Source: Glomus cerebriforme (Eukaryota > Glomeromycota > Glomeromycetes > Glomerales > Glomeraceae). From it: a stretch of 40,679 bases of DNA. How positions within the stretch are numbered: position 1 is the stretch's first letter; the number at the start of each line of letters is the position of its first letter. The DNA lies in NCBI GenBank assembly GCA_003550305.1, contig QKYT01000104.1, positions 202,638 to 243,316 of the forward strand, written 5' to 3'. Positions 10,315-22,300 of the stretch are shown one piece after another. The notes under the pieces are model-generated. The model was not told the origin of the DNA and did no database searches. It saw only the letters and a list, made by a program, of their open reading frames with translations. Position numbers and translations under genes: made by a program.

Positions 10315-12112
10315 TTATCTCCTAAGCAAGCTAGTCAATACATTATATAAGACATCATCTTGTGCGTATTCTAAAGCTCCATCCAATATAACTGAATCTT
10401 TTGAATTAGGTATAAAACATGTCTTAACATCACCATCACCAAACTTCATTTTTTCAATTTCGTTTACCAAATGATTACACTTAAAAATATCTCCAACATA
10501 GAATATAGCAGAATATTCTTTTCCACTATATTCAGCCTCGGTTTTCAATTTTTTATCAATAACATTGTATAATCTATTTACTAAAGGATCAAATAATTCT
10601 TTGATGATTTTTAAATCTAATTCAATACAGTTTTTTTTATTCTCTAATTTTTTCTTTAACTCTTCATCCGTTAACGATAATACTATATCTCTTAATGATG
10701 GTATAATTGAATCTATGTCAACTGCCTGTGCTTTACCGCTTGATAGATATTTTTCAATTAATGATTGAACTTTTGGTTGCATTTGTAATTGTGCTTGATA
10801 AATTTGTTTTAAATTTGTAGTTTTTCGATCAAATATATCGCTATGAATTCCTTGAGATATTAAGAATCTTTTTTCAATACTTGAATTTTCTTGATAATCT
10901 CCTTTACGATCAAGTATTTCACTAAATACATTTTTTGATGTATATTCTCTCGTGGTCAAATTAATCGTATCTTTATCAATCTCCACAATCATAAAATAAT
11001 CTATTATAAAAAAAGACTCGCGTAAGAAAATATATTATTCCAAAATATAATAATTAATCAAAAATAATATATACCTTCAGGACTTAGGATTTCTCTATTT
11101 TTAGTGAGACAATTTATTGCAATAGCTTTTCCTTTTTTTTAAAAAAAAAAAAAATCCAAAAGTTTATTATTTAAAAGACCCAACTTTACAATAATATAAT
11201 TTTAATTAAATACCTCTTGAAATAAATTGAATGTTTTCTTTATTATCACAAAGTGATCCATTTTCAAGAAGACATTGACTTAAAATGTTCCAATTCGTTG
11301 GTCCCCACCTATCTGGTACAATAAATATAATACCAGTTTCATGAGAAGGTTTAATTCCAGCCCAATTTTCTTGCAAATAAGGAATAATAACCTAAATAAA
11401 TAATCATCATAATCATTATCAAAAAAAAAAAAAAAAAAAAATTTACATGGTTTAAAAAAATTAATTTAATTAATTATTTATACCTTTTGAATTTCATTTA
11501 AATAATCACTAATTAATTTCTTCTTAGAAAGTTCAGGAGGTAACCAAATTTCTTCATTATCATTATTAAATACTTGAAAAGTACAAATTTCTCTTGGAAA
11601 TTCTGTATCTTCAGCTGGATCTGATGCATTTTTTAATTGTTGTAAAACTGGTGTACCCCATTTTATGATCTTGGAATAATCATCATTATACTCAACTATT
11701 GCTGGTGATTTAATGATTCCTTGTTGTTGTCCCTCCCTAAATAAAACAAAAAACAGTTGAATAAAATTCAAGAAAATTTTTTTCATTGAAAAGAGAAAAA
11801 TTTACCAATCTTCGAATGTCATCGTTGATTGTGAGAATGAAAACTTCAAAGAATGAGCGAAACCTACAATCAAAAAAAAAAATTTTCTTTTAAAAAAAAA
11901 ATTCTAAAGATTTTAATGAAAATCACGCTTGTAAAAGAAATCTTACTGGTATATTCAGTTCCGATATCTAATTAATAAAATTAAAGATAAAAATGATTTA
12001 ACTTATTATTATATTATAAAACGACTACACTTACTTAAATAATGAAAAAAAATATTATTAATATAATCTTACCTATGGCAACAACAAATCTAACTTCTCT
12101 ATTATCAAACAT
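10315..12112 (-). CDS. Hsp70-like (actin-fold ATPase) protein, 7 exons, ~430 aa
   Basis: Exons, minus strand: 12112-12073, 11967-11947, 11863-11806, 11736-11484, 11391-11214, 11131-11075, 11000-10315; total 1293 nt, all junctions GT/AG and in phase. Exon 2 is a 21-nt microexon. Joining exons 1-3 creates VVAIDIGTEYTS (residues 10-21), the phosphate-1 motif (DxGT) of the Hsp70/actin ATPase fold. The family is the divergent Hsp70-like (HSPA12-type) group expanded in Rhizophagus. The phosphate-2 position, normally VDxGGGTxD, reads VEIDKDTIN (208-216), so the glycines and both acidic residues are gone. The C-terminus has SVILDGALEYA, matching the adenosine-motif region. At ~430 aa it is shorter than relatives I recall (about 550-600). 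Probably a non-hydrolysing or decaying member; not the housekeeping chaperone. Confidence 0.8.
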
Positions 12113-12671
12113 TTTCACTTTAAAAATTTTAAAGGAAAAAAAACCCCCAGAAAAATTGAACGAAAAGTTCAAAAATCAAAAAAATTTTCATAACCAAATT
12201 TATTATAATAAAGATTTTTGTGTATTCTAAGTTCTTTATTTGAACACACAAAAAGGTTTAGGTGTGACACACTTTCATTTGGAAGTTGTTTAATGAGAAT
12301 GTTTACGTTGTACGATGCAGAAATTTACTGCGGTGGAAGTTTATTCTGGGCACAAATTCAAAAATTACATTGACGCAGTATTCTGTATTATTTAATTTTA
12401 GATGCAATATTTGTGATAAAATTAGGCAAAACCCTGAATCTCATTTGCGATATATTAAAGGTGATCCTACCCCTAAGTCCCTAAGAATCTAACCCTTCTA
12501 ATCCTTAGATTGATAATAATACAGTATATGTACAGAATGCATTAAATTGCGATTTCGTTATTGGGCGTAATTGCATACATTGGTTATTGTTTCCCGGTTT
12601 GGTAATGTTTTGAATAAAACAATATAAGTGTTGAAAAAAAAATAAAATACATTATTGCAAAAAAAAAAAAA
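12113..12671. other. Intergenic between Hsp70-like and BTB genes; possible expressed fragment
   Basis: The region 12240-12640 has a higher GC content than its surroundings. It contains an open frame at 12286-12492 (68 codons, not recognised) and ends with AATAAA (12614-12619) followed by an A tract and a second A tract next to the BTB start. This resembles a 3' UTR or a retrocopy, but no target duplication was found. Divergent promoters for the two flanking genes must also lie here. Confidence 0.35.
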
Positions 12672-13605
12672 ATGTCGTTTGAATTTCATTCAGAATTATC
12701 TGAAGATTATCTTTCAGTATTTAAAAGTGAAAAGTATTCGGATGTTATTATCAAAGTTGGCAAAGAAAGTAAACCAAAAGAATTTCAAGCGCATTCATTT
12801 GTCCTTAGAGCACGATCTAAATTTTTCGAAGAAGAAATTGAAAAAAGAATCAATAATTTATCAAGAAATAAGATTATTCTCTTTATACATGAAGATTTTG
12901 ATTTGGAAGCATTCAAATATATTTTAGAGTAAGTAATCTTTATTTGATAATTTAATCTTGATAACAGTATCTAATATATATAATTTAATTAGATATTTGT
13001 ACGGAGGATCTTTTGACTTGGAATTGAAAGATATAGGACTTATCTTGAACATGCTCATTATTTCTGATTTCCTTAATCTTACAAATCTCATTAATGTTAT
13101 TCAGAAATATTTAGTTGAAAAAAGAAAAAGACATTTAAATAAACAATTTAGTATCGTTCACCAAATTTGTTCTAAATATCAATCTTTGGTAGAATTACAA
13201 ACTTATTGTGATAAGACCGCTCAATTAAATCCTGGTACCATTTTTGAAGCTGATGATTTCATTAATTTAGATAAAGATTTATTAATTTTTATTCTTGAAA
13301 ATAAGAAATTAAGATTAAATGAACTTCAAAAGTGGGATTATATTATTAAATGGGGAATAGCTCAAACTTCTTCGCTCCCTCTCCCTTCTGATAGTCCTTC
13401 TTCTCCTTCTCCTTCAACTTATAATACATCATTGTGGTCAAAATCAAATTTTAGAGATTTATCTGTTACACTTAAACAAATCATTGGACTTATTGATTGT
13501 AAAAAAATTTATTCAAAAGATTTTAACAACAAAATTAGACCTTTTAAAAAAATTTTTGAAAAAAACTATTACGAAGAACTTCTTACATATCATTTATTGA
13601 AGTAA
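12672..13605 (+). CDS. BTB/POZ-BACK protein, 289 aa, lacking a TLDc domain
   Basis: Two exons, 12672-12928 and 12993-13605, joined across a 64-nt intron (GTAAGT...TTAG) that rebuilds the BTB sequence EYLYGG. Residues 10-110 form a BTB domain: YSDVIIKVG, FQAHSFVLRARSKFFEEE, then YLYGGSF. A BACK-like helical region follows (NVIQKYLVEK..., FINLDKDLLIFIL). A Ser/Pro-rich loop (LPLPSDSPSSPSPS) sits in the second half. BTB-BACK proteins usually act as Cullin-3 adaptors. Glomeromycotina relatives commonly continue after '...KKIFEKNYYEELL' into a linker and a TLDc domain. Here a TAA stops the chain there and no TLDc exon is visible downstream, so this is a short or C-terminally truncated member. The start is the first ATG after an A tract; an alternative frame starting at 12655 is a shadow. 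Confidence 0.85.
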
Positions 13606-13894
13606 AAATTTTAAAATCTTTAAACTGAATAAAGAAAATTTCGAATATTATTTTTTAAGCAGTTAGTTGACTCAACATTATAAATAATGTACCGATATTA
13701 TTATATATATTGAACGGGGCTTATATCGATCATCGACCGCCTAGTTCTAACATATAAAAAAGCGTGTGAAGGGTTCATTGTATCTGGACTCACGTAGACA
13801 TTATGAATATACCTCTCGTGTTTCTATATACAATAAAAGTGGGACCACGGTAGCAAATAGCTTAAAAGTAGCTTAGCCACTCAATAAAGGATGG
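13606..13894. other. Intergenic, nothing recognised
   Basis: Moderate GC with no open frame of note. It includes an AATAAA at 13830-13835. It may contain further eroded parts of the decayed gene that lies next to it. Confidence 0.35.
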
Positions 13895-14481
13895 ATGTAC
13901 AAGAAGTCGCCAAATTTGATAGCTTCCTCTAACTCCAATTCCTTTTTTTCCCAAATTTTTCTCGACATTGACGGAGTAGCTCTTCCATTTTATCTTCTAT
14001 CAAATTTGGTGTCAAATAAACATAATTATCTTGCGCAACCATAACGTATCTCAATCAATCCGTTGCCAATCTGTTTATGCAATTGCTGTGCGAGTAAAGG
14101 TGTAAAGCGATCCATTGGAAAGTCGAGAAAGAAGATGGTGGGAAAATCATAAAAAAGGTCTATAAATTATTTTTGGAAACTATTTTGCAAATAAAAAACT
14201 TTAACCCATGATTTTTTTAACAGCTGTTTTATAACATCGGGATCTACATTGTTTCCGCCGAAATACATTCGATTAAATAATATTCGTGATGAAGGTCCAT
14301 GTAACTCTTCCAAAAGAGTTCATCCTCGCAATGATATGACTTGTTATATATCAGATATATATTGGAAATACTGAGCATTGTGATCATCATAATCTGGCCT
14401 CTACCGAGGTTTATTCAAGAAGTCAAAGTTGTAACGTATCAAAGGCTTCAAAGCCATCTTGTCTAAATATAGAATTTTCAT
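13895..14481 (-). pseudogene. Decayed gene of unrecognised family
   Basis: The minus frame starting ATGAAAATTC at 14481 encodes protein-like segments interrupted by stops: ALKPLIRYNFDFLNKPR, then HNAQYFQYISDI, TLLEELHGPSSRILFNRMYF and GGNNVDPDVIKQLLKKSW. A probable intron (14172-14217) follows. Then come FPMDRFTPLLAQQLHKQIG and, after a frame change near 14055, VMVAQDNYVYLTPNLIEDKM. The composition and the alternation of frames are typical of a relic of a real protein. I do not recognise the family. The distance to the PLD start (about 380 bp) makes it unlikely to be an upstream PLD exon on the other strand. Confidence 0.45.
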
Positions 14482-14859
14482 CTCTAATCAATCAAGTATT
14501 TCAGACAAAAAAACGCGTATTTATTATTATTAAACCAAAATGAATAAATGACTAAACGTGTCAGATATTTTTGATATTTTTAATGATTCATTTATATGCT
14601 AAGCTTAAAATCTTTGTATTTTTATTGCGTACAGAACTAGAGTGTGATTATTCCTAACAATTAGGCATTAACAGTTAAGGGATTGCACTACACCAGTTAT
14701 TAACCAGTATAATGTCACTCATGTAGTACACGACATGGTTCATGCTGCCAACCGTTGTACAGGATTTCGTATTAGGTTATGAGGTAATCATTACATATTA
14801 TTTAATCCGCTCGGTTTACCGTACTTTTTAACTGTTAATATCCTTTACATCACAGAAAC
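14482..14859. other. Intergenic upstream of the phospholipase D gene
   Basis: It should contain the PLD promoter and 5' UTR. A short palindromic sequence, ATTAACAGTTAA (about 14668-14679), recurs in reverse complement at about 14829-14841, but the word is itself nearly self-complementary, so I give it little weight. No extra exon in frame with PLD was found. Confidence 0.35.
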
Positions 14860-17800
14860 ATGCCAAATTCTAGGAGTTCTAATGAATCTGACAATGAAAA
14901 TTTTCATGATACACCTCATTGGCGACAAACTATGGTAAATGGATTTTTTAATGTTCTTAGCGAAGAAGCTCCGAAGAATCATCCTCAACAAGTTCAAAAT
15001 AAACGACCATTGCCAAGACGACAATCATCGTATAGACCAAAGCTACCTTCTTCAGGTCCTTCAGAAAGACAATTATCGGCTCCATATATTGAGGAAATAC
15101 AACCCGAACAAGCTGGATATGATCAATCATTGGACGTATCGGATACTGCTTTATTAAACCCTTCTCATGGTAAATAAAAATATTTATTTCATTTTTAATT
15201 TTCTCTAAAAAAAATTTTAATTAATTAAAGCGTCGGAGGAACAGCCAAGACCTTCTTTACGTGATCATATTAGAAGAACACGTCTATTAAATACGATATA
15301 TCGAATAATCACTACTCATGATAGAGAACATTTACAATATACTGAAGATTTTGGAACTTTAGTTTTTTCAACTCCGTATACTGTACCATTCTTATGGGCA
15401 AAAACAGATAACAAAGGACGTAAAGCAGTATGTAAAATTTTAAAATCGAAAAAGAATTGTAACGTATAATAAATTTGGTATTGAGTTAATTGAATCTCTT
15501 TTTAGCCACCTGTACTATTTGACGCTCTGAAGGTTTGAAAAAATTAGATCGTTTTTTTTTTCTTCTTTTTTTTTTTAATAAATAATTGTCTAATTAATTA
15601 TTATTGATCATAGCTTGCTATTACGGACTCATATAATGATGAAAGAATTCATAATTGGGGCATTTTTAGAATAGAATTAGAGTATGGTGATGTTAAATGG
15701 GTTATTAAAAGAACAGGATTTGATTTTACTTCACTTTATGTTAATTTAAAGAAAGGAAAAAATTTACCTCATATTCCAAGATTACCGATTGGTCTTGTTA
15801 ATACGTTTAAATCAATGATTCGTAAAACTCAACAAAACCGTCAAGCGACGGCTTTACAAAGAAGAAAAAATTTGGAAAATTATTTAATTGAATTAATAAA
15901 AGCATTGAAGTTTAGTGTTGCTTACGAGCTTTACGAGTTCTTGGAACTTAGTGCTGTTTCAATTACAAGAGATATGGGATGGAAAGGAAAAGAATGTTAT
16001 TTGGATAATAAAGTTGAAAGATTTAGAACACCAATATGTTCTTTTAGAAATTCAAATGAAAAATGGGTTAAAGAATGGGTCATAGTTCGTGATTCGTATC
16101 CTTTAAAATTTATTTATTTAATTTGAATTTGATCCTTTGATCCTTAATTTATTTTTACGATCATTTTGTAGTTGCATAGCTTTTTGTTCGGATATAAGTT
16201 CAATTTTACCAACTGATGTTTTTCTGATGGATAAATTTTTTAAATGTGATAAAATGGCTTTTCAGGGAATAGATCGTGTTTTAAAACTTCATGATCGTGT
16301 GGATATTGAAAATAGTTCACGTAGAATAGAAATAAAAGGTGACACACGTAATTTAACAGAATTTTTGGAAAGTATTGAAACAGTTAAACGAACCTCTCCC
16401 TGGGTTAGACAGCATCGTTTTGATTCGTATGCCCCTATAAGAGAAAATGCAAAAATAAAGTGGTATGTGGATGGTAAAGATTATTTCTTTGCCGTTTCAC
16501 AAGCTATTATGGCGGCAAAGGTAGAAATTTATATCGAAGATTGGTGGTTATCACCAGAGTTGGTTAGTACTATTTAAAAGAATATATTATAGAGTTTAAG
16601 TAAAGCCAAATATTTATTTGATTTTAAACCGTTATAATTTAGTATCTACGTCGCCCCCCTTCGAAAAATGAAGAATATAGACTGGATAAATTACTTAAGA
16701 AGAAGGCTGAGGAAGGTGTTATGATCTATATTATTTTGTATAAGGAAGTTAAATTAGCTTTAACTTTGGATTCATGGCACACTAAATCTTGCCTTCAAAA
16801 TCTTCACCATAATATAAGAGGTTCGTGTTTAGAAAGACAAATTTTGTTTATTTAAAAGGAAAATCTGATTTTTTTACTTTAATTTTTAGTTCAAAGGCAT
16901 CCAGATCATGGTCCTGATGGAACAGTTTTTTGGGCTGTAAGATGTCAATTTATGATGCCCTTTTTTTTTAAAAAAAAAATATATATATATACATTAATAA
17001 AAATAACAATAATAATTTTTAATCTTTTTATTTTATTTAAAAATATTTTTTTTTAGCATCATGAGGTATGTTTAAATTATATTGTACATTTATCAATTTG
17101 AAAAAAAAATTTTTTTTTTTTTTATAATTAATTTTTTCTTTTTAAATTAGAAAATGTTGATTATTGATTGTAAAATAGCATTTATTGGGGGGTTGGATTT
17201 GTGTTTTGGACGTTATGATACTCATCAACATGAATTGGTGGATTTTGATCCTAATAATGATAATCCATCAATATGGCCAGGGCAAGATTATTCAAATCCG
17301 AGAGTAAAGGATTTTAGTAACGGTAAATTTATTATTCAAAAATCAAAAAGAACTTTAAAGTATTTCATGATCAATCTGGCTTAACTTTTATTAAATATTA
17401 AATTTTAGTCGCTGATTACAATGCTGAAATAGTTGATAAATCGCGAGTTCCTCGTATGCCATGGCATGATGTTTCAATTGGTATTGTTGGTCAACCAGCA
17501 CGTGATGTTTCCCGGCATTTTATACAAAGATGGAATTTCATAAAAGAGGAGAAAGCTTTTGAACGTGAAAAAATTCCTTTCTTAATGCCAAAAGGTGAAT
17601 ATGCTAGCGCTCGAGATGAAAGTAAATTCTTTGGCTCCTGTGAAGTTCAACTCCTACGAAGCAGTGCTTATTGGAGTAGTGGAATTGAATTAGAGGTTCG
17701 CAGATTTTTTAAGTAAGAAGTGAAATTAGATTAGACTTAAACCAAATTTTTTTATTTATAATAGAATTCGATTTATAATGCATATTGTCATTTGATTCGA

Positions 17801-19595
17801 ACATCAAAACACTTTATATATATTGAAAATCAATTTTTCAGTAAGTCTTCTTTGAAAATCCCTTGTTTTTAAATGAATATATAACATATTTTTTTAAAAA
17901 ATTCTTTTGATCAGTCACTGCGACAGAAAAAGATCCTAGTTATGAAATCAAAAATAGGATCGGTGAGGTATTCGATAATTAGGAATTTATACTGTATTAT
18001 TGATATCCTTTAATGATATTATTTAATCGTATTTATTTATTAATTAGTGTATTGTTGAACGAATAAAAAAAGCGCACAAAGATAATGAAAAGTTTCGCAT
18101 TATAGTTGTAATGCCTTTGTTACCGGCATTTGAAGCTGATTTGAACTCTAAAGATGCTGGAACAATTCGGTAAGTTGACAAAGTTTAATCAATAAATAAA
18201 TAATAAAAAGTTTAAATATTAAATTTTATTATTTAGTACGGTAATGCATTGGCAATATGTTTCAATATGTCGTGGTGGAAAATCTATATTAGAGAAAATT
18301 TCAGAGGCCGGAATTAATCCTGAAGATTATATTTCATTTTTTGCTTTACGAGGTTATGACGAAATTCATCATCATGTTGGTGAAAATGATAAGGAAAGAA
18401 AATCACCTTCAAACTCTACCAGTGATATAAATGATGAATCCCATAGTTCTAATATTTCAAAAGGAAAATTATCGTCAATAGAAGATATTGAAACACAAGA
18501 AACAATACAAGGCCATTCTTTAGAGAATACTGAGGATTCATTTTCAGATGAAAGACAACATTTCACGAATGGAAGAATAGGTGGAGAACCGGCCATACCT
18601 GATAGTATCAAACAAATGGATTCTAAACAAATTTATGTCACGGAAGAAATTTACATACATAGTAAATTAATGATTGTAGATGATAGATTTGTTATATGTG
18701 GATCTGGTAAATTTAGATTAAAAAGTGTGCATTGTTTTATTTTAGAAAATTAATATTTATGTATTTAATTTCTGTAGCGAATTTAAACGATAGATCACAA
18801 CTTGGAGATCGTGATTCAGAAATCGCAATTATTATCGAGGATAAGGAAACCTTTGATACATTTATGGATGGTAAAGAGGTATATTTAAAGAAAATATTTT
18901 GATTATTTATCCTGTCAAATAATTTATTATGTAACAATTTTCTCTTTGCTAATTTATTTAAGTATAAGGCAAGTAAGTTTGCTTACACATTAAGATGTAA
19001 TCTATTTAAAGAACATCTTGGTTTATTGGAACTACAAGATCATAGTACTGTGACCAAAAGTTGTTTACCACCTTTAAAACCCGAGGCTTTATTTGAATTG
19101 TTACATGAGAGAGATGAAACAGTAACTTCTTTGCTAGATGACCAAATTTCGTTTCAAGAGTCTAAAAAACATTCTAAAAAGGGAAATTTAGTAGTTATGG
19201 ATCCTTTATCAGATGAATTTTATAATTTTTGGTTAAAAACTGCACAAAATAATACTGAAACTTATAGGTCTGTATTTAGATGTGTACCAGATGACAATGG
19301 TAAGTAAAATAAACTTAAAAAATAATTATTGTTATGTAATGAATTTAAAATTAATTGATTTCTTTGACTTTGTTTAGTTGCTGATTGGGAACAATATAAA
19401 AAATTTGTACCTGATCCTACGAAAATGTATATTGGTCATGTAGCAAATCCCAATGCTTCTGTTGAAGAAGTTAAAAAGAAATTAAGTAACATAAGAGGAA
19501 ATTTAGTGCAATTCCCAACACAGTTTTTAAACGATGAAAATTTGTTGGGTAGTATAATTTCAAATGCTGTTACTCCATCTGAGATATTTACATAG
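14860..19595 (+). CDS. SPO14: Phospholipase D, Spo14/PLD1 type, 17 exons, 1158 aa
   Basis: Exons: 14860-15169, 15231-15427, 15506-15532, 15614-16095, 16172-16562, 16643-16820, 16890-16936, 17057-17065, 17151-17322, 17409-17695, 17765-17840, 17915-17967, 18048-18169, 18237-18706, 18778-18878, 18963-19299, 19378-19595; total 3477 nt, every junction GT/AG and in phase. It hydrolyses phosphatidylcholine to phosphatidic acid at membranes; PX and PH domains bind phosphoinositides. Seen here: a disordered N-terminus, a PX-like region ([19 protein letters not shown]...), a PH-like region ([11 protein letters not shown]...RRIEIKG), HKD1 HHEKMLIID (H546, K548, D553) and HKD2 IHSKLMIVD (H925, K927, D932), plus IENQFF between them. 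An ~80-residue Ser/Glu-rich insert precedes HKD2. HKD1 is assembled from three exons, one of only 9 nt. Catalytic residues are intact, so it should be active. The gene symbol is by family resemblance. Confidence 0.93.
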
Positions 19596-19916
19596 AATTA
19601 TTATTTAATAATTCAAATTATAATATTATTTGTTATTTAATATAATTTTGAATCCAATATTTACATGTTTTGTGAAATAAGTGATTATATTTATTCATAT
19701 ACTATTAAAAGTTTTAAAAGAAAATCAAAATTATTGGACAAAAAAAAAAAGAATTAGTATTTATAAACAAAGTATTAAAATAAGAAAACGTTAATTTCTA
19801 TGAAACAAAAACCATTTATTGATAAAAATGACAAAATAAATAATATATGATAAATATATATTTTTATCAGTCACTACTAAATTATATTGTAAAATTAATA
19901 AATAAAATAAAACAAA
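19596..19916. other. Convergent 3' region between PLD and kinase-Sel1 gene 1
   Basis: AT-rich with terminators or polyadenylation sites for two convergent genes. No canonical element can be singled out and there is no additional ORF. Confidence 0.4.
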
Positions 19917-22300
19917 CTATAAGTTATGATCCTTACAAAATTTGATGGCAGGTTCATAATCATTATAAGCAGCCATTTTCATATAATTAATAGCCTTTCC
20001 TCTATCTTTATCACCATTAATACCATTATAATATATATTTCCAGCATTGTACATTGCCACCTTAAAACCATCTGCAGCAGCTTTCTCAAAATATTTAAGA
20101 GCTTCACCAAAATCTTGGTCAACACCTTTGCCATTATATAAACAATCTCCATATCTTACTTTTGCCTCGGGAAATTCATTTGCTTCATCATCAGCAACTT
20201 CTTTAAATAATTCAGCAACAATTTTATCTTTATCTTTAGGGCTATCAACAAATCCCCTTGAAATATAATATGCTTTATAATATTTTGCCTTGATTTGATT
20301 ACGGTTTGCTGTATTGGTTTTACCGAGGTTTGCATATGCTTCAAAACATTTATATGCAGTCGCTATATCTCCAACGGGTTTACCAGATCTATCAACCAAT
20401 TTATGTTGTTTTGCTGCTTCAGAAAGCGTCATGTATTTGAAAGATTCAAAATCTGGTAAATTAGTTGGAATGGCATATTGGTCAATGCTATATGATCTTT
20501 TTGGAGAAGACTTCGGTTTGGAAGGTGGTTTAATTGATGGACTGCTAGAATCAATTGAATCTTTTGATGAGGGGGTATATGAATTTTTTAAAGATTCCTT
20601 AACACAATCCCTAAGAACTTCAAACACCCTTGTAATTTTTGGCCTAAAATCTGGATCGTGTTGAACAGCTGAAAATAGAGAGAAAGAAAATTTAAGATTA
20701 ACAAATAAAATTTTAATTTAATGTTCTTTTTTTTTACATACCTTGAATTTCTAATTGTTTGTATTCTTCCGGAATTAGGCTATATTCAGAAAATGGTTCT
20801 CGATACATTTTGTTACGTACAAATTCGGTTATACTCAATATATCATCATTGCCTTGATATGGAATTTTCTCTTCAGCAATTTCCCAAAGTAGGATTCCAA
20901 AGCTATAGACTTCACATTTCTGATCATATTTATAGTTTGGGGCTCTATCCAACAATTCAGGTGCACAATAACGAACTCGTTCTAAATTTTGGCTTTGATT
21001 TAATGTAGCTGAGGTCAGGTAACGACTTAATTTAAAATTTGCTAGTTTTGCTGTCTCGTTGAGTGTAATTAATATATTCTCGGCTCTAATATCACGATGC
21101 ACAATCTAAAAATAGAAAATATATATTAAGTGAAACGAACAATTAGACAGGTAAAAAATAAATTTATAATTTACCTCTACTGTTCTTAAAAAATTTAATC
21201 CACGAGCAATATCAAGAGCTATACGTAATTTTAATTTAAGATCAAATCGATCTTTACGGTTTATATAAAATTCACGTAAATTTCCATATTCTGCCCATTC
21301 AGTTACCAAATACCATTTATTCCCATCATAAGTAAATCCATAAAATCTTATAATATTTTGTTGATCGTGAAGTTCTTTAAGAATGGTAACTTGATTCTGT
21401 ACGATCCTTTGATCTTCTTTTTCAGAGATGCTTTTAAATGCGAATTCTTCACCTTTATTTTTAATATTAACCCATTTAGTTACACGACCATTTTTACGTG
21501 CTTGCTCATCTTCATCTTTTTCATAATCAGATATGTTTAATGGATGTACATGGAAGATATTATCGATTTTCGATTGATTTTTTTCAGAACCTTCATTCAA
21601 TTTTTCCATAGTGCTATTCATTGCATTGACTTTTAAAATCTTTGTTGAAAAATCGGTAAACTCTTTAGAAAAATTTGAGAGACATTCTTTAATTTCTTTA
21701 TTATCATCTCCAAGAGAATTGATTCCAGCCTTCATTTCTTCTAAATACTATAATTATTAAATGATAATAAAAATTAATTTCATATATTATGATACATCAT
21801 GCACAAGATATCAATTTTTTTAAGCTTACTTTATTTAATTCATCTTGATCGGATTTTAAATGTCCAATATCTTCAGAAGTTTTAATGGTAATTTGAAGAG
21901 CTAATACATTAACACAACTATCAAATTCTTTACATAAATCATTAAAAGTTTTCTGAATACTTTTCGCTTGAATATATTTTATCAAAGTTTTCATCTGAGA
22001 AATATCTAATATAAATTTTTTAATTTGTGTTATGATATTAACTAAATTTTGTAAACATAAATAATTTTTATTATTAAAAAATTCTTGTTTATTTCTTTTA
22101 ACTTTAAGATCAATTACAGCCAAATCTGCAGCATAAACTCGCTGTAATAATACTTCACAAGTTCGCTTATTATGTTCAGCAGCTTGTGTTATTTCGACGA
22201 CATCGTTAAAAAGATTTCCAATTTCAACAATTAAAGGAAGAAATTTATTAAATGGAACAATTCCTATTATAGCACCTGAACCTGATGCATCTTCTGACAT
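19917..22300 (-). CDS. MLKL-like helical domain / pseudokinase / Sel1 protein 1, 719 aa
   Basis: Exons, minus strand: 22300-21830, 21747-21175, 21105-20742, 20668-19917; total 2160 nt, in phase. Residues 1-157 are all-helical (PLIVEIGNLFNDVVEITQAA..., LCLQNLVNIITQIKKFILDI) and resemble the MLKL/HeLo-like N-terminal domain. A coiled-coil brace follows, then a TKL-type kinase-like domain: EFAFK (VAIK lysine present), HRDIRAEN (351-358, catalytic D353 and N358 kept), but ANFK (370-373) in place of DFG and no glycine-rich loop; CAPELL (APE) is present. A Ser/Pro linker leads to two to three Sel1 repeats (FPEAKVRYGDCLYNGKGV, ALKYFEKAAADGFKVAMYN). Likely a catalytically impaired signalling or membrane-acting switch; cell-death function is inference only. 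It is divergently oriented to its paralogue at 23872. Confidence 0.9.

Noticed and set aside
14660..14845. Possible TIR element upstream of PLD
   Set aside because: The shared word TTAACAGTTAA is nearly self-complementary, and nothing else around it pairs.
20314..20664. 116-codon plus-strand frame
   Set aside because: Mirror of the Sel1/linker exon of kinase-Sel1 gene 1; likewise 25915-26196 for gene 2.
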